From Eubacteriales bacterium (GTDB taxonomy: Bacteria > Bacillota > Clostridia > Christensenellales > CAG-138): a stretch of DNA of 10,053 bases. Positions 1 through 6,369 of the stretch are shown in pieces. The stretch spans positions 1 through 10,053 of the forward strand of contig JAQVRG010000030.1 of NCBI GenBank assembly GCA_028701165.1, written 5' to 3'. A program made the translations under genes and the position numbers. Position 1 is the first letter of the stretch. The number at the start of each line of letters is the position of its first letter. The notes beneath the pieces are model-generated. The model was not told where the DNA came from and did not search any database. It saw nothing but the letters and a program-made list of their open reading frames with translations.

Positions 1-372
1 CAGGTCGATCACCAGCGCGCCGATAAAGAAAAGCATGAACTTTTCCTGCGGCACATACATGGTGCCATTGAGCATGAGAATGGCCAGCACCTCAAAGCCT
101 ATGCCTACGATCCAGAGTATCCACGCTGCAACGCGGAAGCCCAGCGCACGTTCCGGACGGGTCTTTCCGCTGTCGCTATGGTCTACCTCGATATAATTCT
201 GTTCTTTTTTCTTGCGGGGCTTTTCTTCTTCCTCGTCGTCCGCAGCCTTCACAACCGCATCCTCCGCCTCGCGTGTCGGCGCGTCCTTTTTGGGCGCTCT
301 CTTCGGCGCTTCTTCCTTCGCGTCGCTCGCTTTGACGAACTTGCGCTCCACAGGTTCCTTTTTCTCAGCCAT
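1..372 (-). CDS. Uncharacterised membrane protein with charged N-terminal tail (3' end outside window)
   Basis: The minus strand is open from an ATG at 372 to the window edge, giving 124 residues without a stop. The first ~75 residues are hydrophilic and very rich in Lys, Glu, Asp and Ala, including an acidic run DDEEEEK followed by basic KKK near residues 45-57. After a YIEVDHSDSGKTRPERA segment comes a hydrophobic helix (about residues 78-102, containing WILWIVGIGFEVLAILML), a short loop, and the start of a second helix from about residue 112 to the edge. The protein is therefore a membrane protein with a long, probably cytoplasmic and unstructured tail. From memory the helix region resembles an uncharacterised multi-pass membrane family common in Clostridia; its function is unknown to me. 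A ribosome binding site GAAAGGA lies about 11 bases before the ATG and a good promoter lies at 477-505. The gene is divergent from the hydrolase gene at 613. Real gene: fairly sure. Function: not assignable. Confidence 0.8.
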   Translation of the reverse strand, partial: MAEKKEPVERKFVKASDAKEEAPKRAPKKDAPTREAEDAVVKAADDEEEEKPRKKKEQNYIEVDHSDSGKTRPERALGFRVAAWILWIVGIGFEVLAILMLNGTMYVPQEKFMLFFIGALVIDL

Positions 373-476
373 GAAACTATACATCCTTTCGAAATAATAA
401 TTACGGCGCAGTTTGGCGGCGCGTGGCCGCCGTCTGCAAAAACAGGCCTTGTTTACCGTATCCTGTCATATTTTCA

Positions 477-505
477 AGTATACTGTCTGCATACGACCAA
501 GTCAA
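477..505 (-). promoter_or_regulatory. Sigma-70/SigA-type promoter for the membrane protein gene
   Basis: Read on the minus strand, TTGACT (500-505) is followed by a 17-base spacer and TATACT (477-482). This gives five of six matches at both boxes with ideal spacing. Transcription would start near 470, leaving an untranslated leader of roughly 98 bases before the ATG at 372. The leader contains a short GC-rich hairpin (GGCGGC at 415-420, GCCGCC at 426-431) with no T-run, so it is not a terminator. Confidence 0.75.
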
Positions 506-612
506 TTATACGTTTCAAAATATTCGCTTTCCGCTAGCGTCTCTTTCTTTAATATAGTACAATGACAGCGGTTGTCAGAACCATCAATACACCGGCGGAG
601 GAAACGTTTACG

Positions 613-1563
613 ATGAAACGGAAAGCCGCGCTCGGCGACGTGCTGCTCTTATTAGGCTTGTTGCTTTCGTTTGCTTTGCTGCTCTACGCCGTATACGGCG
701 ATACGCCCAAGCAGCAAGCGCCGGCCGCACCGTCCGCAACGCCCGCCTCCCAAGAAGCGACGGTCACGATCTCGCCCGAAGGCGCGCTGCAAATCCATAT
801 CTTGGACGTGGGGCAGGGCAACTGCGCGCTGCTGCAAAGCCCAAGCGGCAAGAGCATGCTCATCGACACGGGCGAAGCCGAGAATGCCGCCGCTGTCGCG
901 CGGTTTTTGCAAACGCACGGCGTGGAAAGGCTGGATATGGCCGTGGCGACGCATCCGCATCAGGATCATATCGGCGGCATGGCGACGCTGCTTCGAGTAT
1001 TCCAGCCGGCAGTACTCCTTTTGCCCGACGTATCCGCCGACACGCCCGAATACACCGCCATGATCAAAGCGGCGGATGACGTTGGCGCACAACGCCTGCA
1101 TCCGGACGTAGAACAGTCTGTCGCATGGGACGACGACGTCAGCGTCACGGTATTTGCGCCCTTTACCGGCCTGTCACAGCTAAAGCTTGATTTGAACGAA
1201 CAGAGTCTTCTGCTGCACATACGCTTTGGCAATACCTCCATCCTCTTTACGGGCGACGCGGGCACCGCGGCGGAAGAAACGCTTCTCAGACTCCTTCGTA
1301 AGTCCATGCTGCATTCGGATGTGCTCATGGTAGGGCATCACGGCTCCTCCGACGCGACGACGCCCCGCTTCCTGCGCGCCGTAAAGCCGAAATACGCCGT
1401 GATCAGCTGCGGCGTCAACAACGAATACGGTCATCCGCATCAAAGCGTGTTGAACCTGCTAGGGCAGCAGAACGTCGCGGTCTTTAGGACGGATATGCAG
1501 GGCGATCTGTGCATCCTGATGGACGGCGTAAACGTCAGCGTCGCCGCCGAAACAGAAGATTAG
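613..1563 (+). CDS. Exported or membrane-anchored MBL-fold hydrolase, ComEC C-terminal-like
   Basis: The 316-residue product is a metallo-beta-lactamase-fold hydrolase of the type that forms the C-terminal domain of ComEC/Rec2 (COG2333-like). Residues 10-28 form one hydrophobic helix (signal anchor or uncleaved signal), followed by a Pro/Ala/Gln-rich linker (31-47) and the enzyme domain outside the membrane. Metal-site motifs are complete: LDVGQGN at 64-70, THPHQDHIGG with H114, H116, D118 and H119, TGDAG with D215, VGHHGS with H242/H243, and YGHPH with H274/H276. The ComEC channel domain is absent, so this is a stand-alone form. Such proteins are usually annotated as hydrolases, with a nuclease or phosphodiesterase role suspected. 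The ATG at 613 is preferred because GGAGG sits 11 bases upstream. An in-frame ATG at 562 would add 17 residues but has no ribosome binding site and overlaps a possible -10 box (TATAGT/TACAAT, 553-563), which lacks a good -35. Confidence 0.9.
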   Translation: MKRKAALGDVLLLLGLLLSFALLLYAVYGDTPKQQAPAAPSATPASQEATVTISPEGALQIHILDVGQGNCALLQSPSGKSMLIDTGEAENAAAVARFLQTHGVERLDMAVATHPHQDHIGGMATLLRVFQPAVLLLPDVSADTPEYTAMIKAADDVGAQRLHPDVEQSVAWDDDVSVTVFAPFTGLSQLKLDLNEQSLLLHIRFGNTSILFTGDAGTAAEETLLRLLRKSMLHSDVLMVGHHGSSDATTPRFLRAVKPKYAVISCGVNNEYGHPHQSVLNLLGQQNVAVFRTDMQGDLCILMDGVNVSVAAETED

Positions 1564-1573
1564 CATCCAACGC

Positions 1574-1600
1574 AAAAGCCCGCCGTCGCGGCGGGCTTTT
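1574..1600. terminator. Bidirectional intrinsic terminator between MBL hydrolase and glgP
   Basis: A perfect 12-bp inverted repeat, AAAAGCCCGCCG (1574-1585) and CGGCGGGCTTTT (1589-1600), closes on a 3-base loop. The GC-rich stem is flanked by A4 and T4, so it can terminate transcripts in both directions. It sits 10 bases past the hydrolase stop and 18 bases past the glgP stop, between two converging genes. Confidence 0.9.
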
Positions 1601-1618
1601 CAATGAAGAATATGCCGA

Positions 1619-4021
1619 TTAAACCGAGCGCAGCTCGCCGTTGGCGGCTTCGTACTCGTTTCTTTCCGTGGGTTCGATATGCCATATCTCGTCCGCGTAC
1701 TGCCTCACGGTACGATCGCTGGAAAACTTGCCGGCGGAAGCGGCGTTCATCAGGCACTTGCGTCCAAATGCCATGCGATTCCGATAATCACGGTTGGCGC
1801 GCAGCTTGGTATCCGCATAGGAAAGGAAATCCAGCAGCAGATGGTAGTGATCCGGGCGATGCCAATCCGCACCTACCACCAGCGAATTATAAAGCTCGCG
1901 GAACGCACCGGTGCCGCCGTCGCTTACCGTGCCGTCGATCAGCGTATCCACGACGGCGCGGACGCGCGGCTCGCGCTCATAGATGGATTTTGCGTCATAA
2001 CCTTCGCCCAGCTTTTGAAGCTCCTCCACCCGCGCGCCGAAGATATAGTTGTTATCCTCGCCCGCCTGCTCCACGATCTCGATGTTGGCGCCGTCGTAGG
2101 TTCCAAGCGTCACGGCGCCGTTTAGCATCAGCTTCATGTTGCCCGTACCGCTCGCTTCGGTGCCCGCAGGCGAAATCTGTTCGGAAAAATCCGCGGCGGG
2201 AATGATATGCTCCGCGTAGGAGCAGTTATAGTTCTGCACAAAAACCACGCGCAGCTTGTCGCGCATATCGGGATCGCCGTTAATGAGGTTGGCAACCTCA
2301 TTGACGTATTTAATGATGTTTTTCGCCCGCATGTAGCCGGGCGCGGCTTTCGCGCCGAAAATGTAGGCTGTCGGCGTAAAATCCTGCAAGGCGCCGCTTT
2401 TTAAGCCAAAGTAGATATCCATGATGGAAAAAGCGTTGAGCAGTTGCCGTTTATATTCGTGCATGCGCTTAACCTGCACGTCGAAGATAAACTCAGGCGG
2501 TATGGTGACGTTTTCGTTTTCCTTGATGATCTCCGCCAACTGCCGTTTCTTCTGGAGCTTGATATCGTTGAAGCGTGCAACCAGCTCCTCGTCGATCATG
2601 GGCTTGATCTGCTCCAGTTCGTCCAAATTCTTTAAGAACCCGTCCCCGATCTTCTCCTGGAAAAGCTCACTGAGCTCAGGGTTGCAAAGTCCCAGCCAGC
2701 GGCGCTGCGTGATGCCATTGGTCTTGTTTTGGAAGCGCTCCGGAAACACGTCGTACCAGTCCTTGAAAACGACCGTCTTGAGAAGCTCCGTATGGATCTT
2801 CGCTACGCCGTTTGTGTAGGTGGAAGCGTAGATCGCCAGCCGCGCCATGTGGATCACGCCGTCGCAGGTAATCTGCATGCGCAGGCGCTGTACGCCATCC
2901 ACGCCCTTTTGGATCAGCTCCGCGTTGAGCTTCTCGTTGATATTGTAGATGATTTGCGTAAGCTGCGGCACAACGCTGTTGAACAGCTCAATCTCCCACT
3001 TCTCAAGCGCTTCGCTCATGATGGTATGGTTGGTGTAGTTGAAGGTGGCCTGTGTGATGGCAAAGGCGGCGTCGAAATCAAGCCCCTCGAGCATCAAAAG
3101 GCGCACAAGCTCGGGTATGGCGACCGTGGGATGCGTATCGTTGAGCTGGATGGCGGCATGCTCGGCAAAGCCCGAAAAATCATTGCCGCGCGTCAGTTTA
3201 TAGCGGTAGATGATATCCTGCATGGAAGCGCTGGAAAGGAAATACTGCTGCTTTAGGCGCAGGCGCTTGCCGGCATAGGTGCTGTCGTTGGGGTAAAGCA
3301 CGCGGGTGATATCCTCCACCGAGTTCTTCTCGCGTACGGCTAGCGCGTATTCCTGCTCATTGAAGAGCGCGAAATCAAATTCCTCGATCGGCTCGCTCTG
3401 CCAAAGGCGCAGCGTGCCCACATGATGGTTTTCATAGCCGATGATGGGCATATCGTAGGGCACGGCCTGCACCTTCTGATCCGCAAACTCTACGGTAACG
3501 ATGTGATCGTCCCGCCTGCGGCTCCACGGGTCGCCGTATTTTTCCCAATCGTCCGCACGCTCGACCTGATATCCGTCCACAAAGGTCTGCTTAAAAAGAC
3601 CGAATTTATACCTGAGGCCATAGCCGTCCAAGGGCAGCTCGTGCGTGGCGGCGCTGTCTAAAAAGCAGGCGGCCAAACGGCCAAGGCCGCCGTTGCCAAG
3701 CGCCGCGTCCTCGATATCCTCCATTTGATTAAGGTCTACGCCCCGGTTGCGCAAAAGCTGGCGCACATCGTCCAGCACGCCCAAGCAGTAAAGGTTGTTA
3801 AACACCATACGCCCCATGAGGTATTCGGCGGAGAGGTAATAAGCCCTGCGCACCTGCGTATGAGAAATACGGGTGTTTTTCCAATCGTCCGCGATGGCAA
3901 ACATCACCGCTTCCGCCAGCGCGCGGTGCAGCTGTACCGTGCTTGCCTGCTGAAGCTCGACTTGATAATAATTACGCAGATCCGCTTCCATACGCCGAAA
4001 AATGGCTTTGCTGTCCATCAT
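1619..4021 (-). CDS. glgP: Glycogen/maltodextrin phosphorylase
   Basis: GlgP removes terminal glucose from alpha-1,4-glucans with phosphate, giving glucose 1-phosphate; it is a cytoplasmic PLP enzyme of family GT35. The 800-residue product has the normal full length. N-terminal family blocks are present (RRAYYLSAEYLMGR, then LGNGGLGRLAACFLDSA), as is the HPTVAIPELVRLLM region. The PLP-lysine motif EASGTGNMKLMLNGA has the cofactor lysine at about residue 630, followed by GTYDGANIEI. The open frame runs up to an ATG at 4042, but GGGAGGAA lies inside that extension at 4033-4040. This must be the ribosome binding site, so translation starts at the ATG ATG pair at 4021/4018; 4021 has the better spacing. 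No glycogen synthesis or debranching genes are nearby. The gene is divergent from marR and ends against the hairpin at 1574-1600. Family assignment is secure; glycogen versus maltodextrin preference cannot be told from sequence alone. Confidence 0.97.
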   Translation of the reverse strand: MMDSKAIFRRMEADLRNYYQVELQQASTVQLHRALAEAVMFAIADDWKNTRISHTQVRRAYYLSAEYLMGRMVFNNLYCLGVLDDVRQLLRNRGVDLNQMEDIEDAALGNGGLGRLAACFLDSAATHELPLDGYGLRYKFGLFKQTFVDGYQVERADDWEKYGDPWSRRRDDHIVTVEFADQKVQAVPYDMPIIGYENHHVGTLRLWQSEPIEEFDFALFNEQEYALAVREKNSVEDITRVLYPNDSTYAGKRLRLKQQYFLSSASMQDIIYRYKLTRGNDFSGFAEHAAIQLNDTHPTVAIPELVRLLMLEGLDFDAAFAITQATFNYTNHTIMSEALEKWEIELFNSVVPQLTQIIYNINEKLNAELIQKGVDGVQRLRMQITCDGVIHMARLAIYASTYTNGVAKIHTELLKTVVFKDWYDVFPERFQNKTNGITQRRWLGLCNPELSELFQEKIGDGFLKNLDELEQIKPMIDEELVARFNDIKLQKKRQLAEIIKENENVTIPPEFIFDVQVKRMHEYKRQLLNAFSIMDIYFGLKSGALQDFTPTAYIFGAKAAPGYMRAKNIIKYVNEVANLINGDPDMRDKLRVVFVQNYNCSYAEHIIPAADFSEQISPAGTEASGTGNMKLMLNGAVTLGTYDGANIEIVEQAGEDNNYIFGARVEELQKLGEGYDAKSIYEREPRVRAVVDTLIDGTVSDGGTGAFRELYNSLVVGADWHRPDHYHLLLDFLSYADTKLRANRDYRNRMAFGRKCLMNAASAGKFSSDRTVRQYADEIWHIEPTERNEYEAANGELRSV

Positions 4022-4093
4022 AGTCGTAATCGTTCCTCCCATTCTCTCGCCAAATAGCGCGCCCGCCGCCGTGATAGCGGCAAATGTTTAATT

Positions 4094-4122
4094 AGTTTAC
4101 CACATTTCCCGGCCTGTTGCAA
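4094..4122 (-). promoter_or_regulatory. Promoter for glgP
   Basis: On the minus strand TTGCAA (4117-4122), a 17-base spacer and TAAACT (4094-4099) make a reasonable SigA-type promoter. Transcription would begin near 4087, about 65 bases before the glgP start. The very start of that leader can form a small stem (GCCGC at 4065-4069 with GCGGC at 4077-4081). Confidence 0.55.
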
Positions 4123-4125
4123 TTC

Positions 4126-4145
4126 TTGCGCGCATTATGACGCAA
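4126..4145. promoter_or_regulatory. Candidate operator: inverted repeat between the glgP and marR promoters
   Basis: TTGCG (4126-4130) and CGCAA (4141-4145) form an inverted repeat with a 10-base gap. It lies between the -35 boxes of the two divergent promoters (4117-4122 and 4154-4159), where a bound regulator could affect both genes. The arms are short, so chance is a real alternative. Confidence 0.25.
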
Positions 4146-4153
4146 ATATATGC

Positions 4154-4182
4154 TTTACAAGCCGCCGCGCCTATGGTAAACT
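4154..4182 (+). promoter_or_regulatory. Promoter for marR-family gene
   Basis: TTTACA (4154-4159), a 17-base spacer and TAAACT (4177-4182) form a SigA-type promoter pointing at the regulator gene. Transcription would start near 4189, about 70 bases before the ATG at 4259. An alternative, TTGCCT (4182-4187) with TATCAT (4204-4209) at 16 bases, is weaker. The -10 region GGTAAACT is the same 8-mer as in the opposing glgP promoter. Confidence 0.5.
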
Positions 4183-4210
4183 TGCCTACGCGGTAACACA
4201 GATTATCATA

Positions 4211-4223
4211 TAGTATGCTACTA
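4211..4223. promoter_or_regulatory. Candidate MarR operator in the marR leader
   Basis: TAGTA-TGC-TACTA is a perfect 5-3-5 inverted repeat just downstream of the predicted marR transcription start. MarR-family proteins commonly bind short AT-rich palindromes near their own promoters, so autoregulation here is plausible. It is inferred only from position and symmetry. Confidence 0.35.
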
Positions 4224-4258
4224 AACGGGCATAGGAAACCTAGAAAGGATTGACAACC

Positions 4259-4723
4259 ATGCTTAACGAGACCTCCGTCGCCCAGATTGCCAAACAGATG
4301 CAGGAGGCTTTTCAGCTTTTTCTGCACACCTACGATATTTCCATGCAGCGTACCCTGCGCAAATACGGTCTGTATCCCGGACAGCCGCAGCTTCTGCTGT
4401 GCATCCGTTCCATGGAGAAGCCCACGCAAAACGAAATCGCCGCACAGATGAGTCTTTCGCGGGCATCCGTGGGCGTGTCGCTTCGCCGCTTGGAGCAAAG
4501 CGGTTTTGTCAAGCGTGTACGCGATAAAAAAGACACGCGCTGCATCCGCATTGCGCTTACCCCTAAAGGCGCCGAATATACCCACTGGTGCGAGCTGGAT
4601 CTGGAGATGATCTATTCCACGATGCTCGAAAACATGGATGAAGACGAAAAAAAGGCCGTGATCGCAAATCTCGGCCGCATGAATCAGAGTTTATTGGCGT
4701 ATAACGAGCGAATGGATCGCTGA
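4259..4723 (+). CDS. MarR-family winged-helix transcriptional regulator
   Basis: The 154-residue product has the usual MarR size and layout: an N-terminal dimerisation helix (about 5-35), a winged helix-turn-helix (about 56-83, NEIAAQMSLSRASVGVSLRRL) and a wing (84-101) carrying the family pattern R88-D89...D92-T93-R94. C-terminal helices (about 106-154) complete the dimer interface. Such proteins are dimeric DNA-binding repressors, usually relieved by small ligands or oxidation; the ligand is not evident. Cys48 and Cys95 are present but prove nothing about redox sensing. The ATG at 4259 is chosen because AAAGGA lies 9 bases upstream; a TTG at 4250 is in frame but sits too close to that site. 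The gene is divergent from glgP and convergent on the asparaginase gene, so either could be a target, as could the gene itself. Family is secure; targets are inference. Confidence 0.95.
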   Translation: MLNETSVAQIAKQMQEAFQLFLHTYDISMQRTLRKYGLYPGQPQLLLCIRSMEKPTQNEIAAQMSLSRASVGVSLRRLEQSGFVKRVRDKKDTRCIRIALTPKGAEYTHWCELDLEMIYSTMLENMDEDEKKAVIANLGRMNQSLLAYNERMDR

Positions 4724-4725
4724 CA

Positions 4726-5706
4726 CTACACGCTGATTTCCCCACAAAGATCCGTTTGCATCAGCAGGCGGATCTTTTCCATATCGCGCGTCTGCGACAA
4801 CGCCCACATCAGCTTTGTCACCGCCGCTTCCGTCGTCATATCGAACGCGGATATGGCGCCCGCTTTCTTTAGCGCCGAGGATACCTCATAGACGTTGAGC
4901 GAGCTTGCTTCATACAAACACTGCGAGGTCAAAATGACCGGCACCTGATTTTCAATGAGATATTTTAGGCTTTCCGCGTGATCCCTGCGGAAATTGTGCA
5001 CGCCCCCCAGCCCGAACGCCTCCACAACCAGCCCCTTAACGCCGGAATGCAGCAGGTTACGAAGCAACGCCGGACTTGTGCCCGGTACAAGCTTAATAAG
5101 CGCCACGTCCGTTACCACATCGTCATAATAAAGGAAATCGCCAGCGGGCTGCTTTTCATCCAGCGGGATGTAGCGCCCGTCCACAACGGTGCCGACATAC
5201 GGCGCGTTGATGGACTCAAAGGCGTTGAGCGAGGTCGTGCGCGTTTTCACCGCGCGGCAGCCGCGGATGATGCCGCTGCCAAAGAGAATATAAACGCCGC
5301 CGGGCATGGCGCGCGCCGCGATGATCGCGTTTTGAAGATTCGCACGTCCGTCGGAATCGGGATAGACCATGGGATACTGTGAACCCGTCAGTATGACGGG
5401 AATCGGTATGTTTTGCAGCAGAAAGGTCAGCATAGAAGCCGTGTAGGCCATGGTATCCGTACCATGCGTGATCACGATCGCGCCATACGCGTCCGCCGCT
5501 TCTTTTACAGCCGCCGCCATCTGCTTCCATTCCTCAGGCTGTATATTGGAGGAATCCATGTTGAATAGATCGGCGCATGTCACGTCCGTCACGTCCATAT
5601 CCAAAAGCCGCAGAAGCTGTTCTCCGTTCATGCCGGGTATCAGGCCGTTGTCGCCCGGCACGCAGGCGATGGTGCCGCCTGTTGCGAGCAAAAGTATCCT
5701 GCGCAT
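4726..5706 (-). CDS. ansA: L-asparaginase, type I (cytoplasmic)
   Basis: The enzyme hydrolyses asparagine to aspartate and ammonia. The 326-residue product has the length of type I (AnsA-like) asparaginases and no signal peptide, so it should be cytoplasmic. Both active-site threonine motifs are intact: LLATGGTIA near the N-terminus with the nucleophile T12, and ITHGTDTMAYTAS with T83 and D84. MDSSNIQPEEW, ILTGSQYPM and DMTTEAAVTKL match the type I subgroup. The ATG at 5706 is chosen because AAGGAGG precedes it by 6 bases; a longer frame from 5742 would swallow that site. The gene follows iorB in the same direction but a hairpin at 5729-5764 lies between. I see no strong promoter of its own. 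The 3' end encodes, in antisense, the marR terminator. A glutaminase or mixed asparaginase/glutaminase activity cannot be excluded. Confidence 0.95.
   Translation of the reverse strand: MRRILLLATGGTIACVPGDNGLIPGMNGEQLLRLLDMDVTDVTCADLFNMDSSNIQPEEWKQMAAAVKEAADAYGAIVITHGTDTMAYTASMLTFLLQNIPIPVILTGSQYPMVYPDSDGRANLQNAIIAARAMPGGVYILFGSGIIRGCRAVKTRTTSLNAFESINAPYVGTVVDGRYIPLDEKQPAGDFLYYDDVVTDVALIKLVPGTSPALLRNLLHSGVKGLVVEAFGLGGVHNFRRDHAESLKYLIENQVPVILTSQCLYEASSLNVYEVSSALKKAGAISAFDMTTEAAVTKLMWALSQTRDMEKIRLLMQTDLCGEISV
4746..4777 (+). terminator. Intrinsic terminator for marR, inside the asparaginase gene
   Basis: AAAGATCCG (4746-4754) and CGGATCTTT (4769-4777) form a perfect 9-bp stem around a 14-base loop, within which TGC/GCA can pair further. 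On the plus strand the stem runs into TTTTCC, and it starts 22 bases after the marR stop. It lies wholly in the coding sequence of the asparaginase gene, covering its last KIRLLMQTDL residues. The stem is only moderately GC-rich and the T-run is short, so it may be leaky. Confidence 0.6.
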
Positions 5707-5728
5707 ACGCTGCCTCCTTATCATGTGT

Positions 5729-5764
5729 AAAAGGGGACGCACCGTAAAAGACGCGCCCCCTTTT
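5729..5764 (-). terminator. Terminator or attenuator between iorB and the asparaginase gene
   Basis: AAAAGGGG (5729-5736) pairs with CCCCTTTT (5757-5764), and after one A/C mismatch CGC (5738-5740) pairs with GCG (5753-5755). Read on the minus strand the stem ends in a T4 run, the form of an intrinsic terminator for iorA-iorB. It begins about 14 bases after the iorB stop and ends about 10 bases before the asparaginase ribosome binding site. Read-through would still reach the asparaginase gene. Confidence 0.65.
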
Positions 5765-5778
5765 TGTTCTTCGACGGT

Positions 5779-6351
5779 TTAGAGATTGTATCCCATGTCG
5801 AACGCCTTTTTATTCATGTCGATGAACTTTTCCTTCACGTTGTTCTCTATGGCGTTCATCCAATCCGCATACTGGAAGGGAAGTTTTTTGGCAAGCACGC
5901 CAAGCAGTACGACGTTCGCCGCCTTGAAGGTGCCGCACGCCGTCGCCATACCTGTCGCGTCCACCTCGACGACCTGCTTGCAGGCCGCGTGGATGCGCGC
6001 CATGCAATCGGCGGGGTATTCCGCCTGCCCGATCACGACGGGCATGGGCAGTATCTCCTGCGTGTTGACGATCATGGCGCCGTCTTCCTTCAAATAGGGC
6101 AGCGCGCGCACGGCCTCCAGCTTTTCAAAGGCCAGCACCACATCCGCCTGCTCCTGCTCCACGATGGTGGAATAGATGGGCTTATCGTTGGAAAGGCGCA
6201 CATAGGTCACCACGCTGCCGCCGCGCTGGGACATGCCGTGCACCTCGCTTACGCGCACGTCGTACCCGTTCACCGTACCCAAATATCCGAGAATTTTGCT
6301 GGCCAGAAGGGTTCCCTGACCGCCTACGCCTACGATGACGATGTTAAACAT
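5779..6351 (-). CDS. iorB: Indolepyruvate:ferredoxin oxidoreductase, beta subunit
   Basis: IorB is the small (gamma-domain) subunit of the IorAB complex, which oxidatively decarboxylates aryl pyruvates such as indolepyruvate to aryl-acetyl-CoA and passes electrons to ferredoxin. The 190-residue length is normal. Diagnostic segments are the N-terminal GVGGQGTLLASKILG (about 8-22) and SEVHGMSQRGGSVV (about 35-48), both typical of the 2-oxoacid:ferredoxin oxidoreductase gamma domain. The ATG at 6351 has GGGAG about 8 bases upstream. It starts 18 bases after the iorA stop, so the two are one transcript and probably made in equal amounts. The TAA is followed by the hairpin at 5729-5764. Substrate range (indole-, phenyl- or hydroxyphenylpyruvate) is not decidable from sequence. 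Confidence 0.95.
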   Translation of the reverse strand: MFNIVIVGVGGQGTLLASKILGYLGTVNGYDVRVSEVHGMSQRGGSVVTYVRLSNDKPIYSTIVEQEQADVVLAFEKLEAVRALPYLKEDGAMIVNTQEILPMPVVIGQAEYPADCMARIHAACKQVVEVDATGMATACGTFKAANVVLLGVLAKKLPFQYADWMNAIENNVKEKFIDMNKKAFDMGYNL

Positions 6352-6369
6352 AGCTTGTTCTCCCTTCTC

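Noticed and set aside
178..537. Plus-strand open frame over the start of the membrane protein gene
   Set aside because: It is antisense to a gene with a good ribosome binding site and promoter. Its translation, rich in Phe and Arg, is the mirror of the Lys/Glu-rich tail, and it has no ribosome binding site.
562..612. Upstream ATG extending the MBL hydrolase by 17 residues
   Set aside because: There is no ribosome binding site before 562, the ATG overlaps a possible -10 element, and the extension would put polar residues ahead of a normal signal-anchor sequence starting MKRK at 613.
1603..2205. Plus-strand frame of 200 codons under glgP
   Set aside because: The product is an Arg/Pro-rich shadow of glgP codons and begins at the end of the bidirectional terminator, with no support of its own.
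4097..4585. Minus-strand frame of 162 codons across marR and its upstream region
   Set aside because: It is antisense to the clear MarR coding sequence, has no recognisable domain, and would run through the divergent promoter region.
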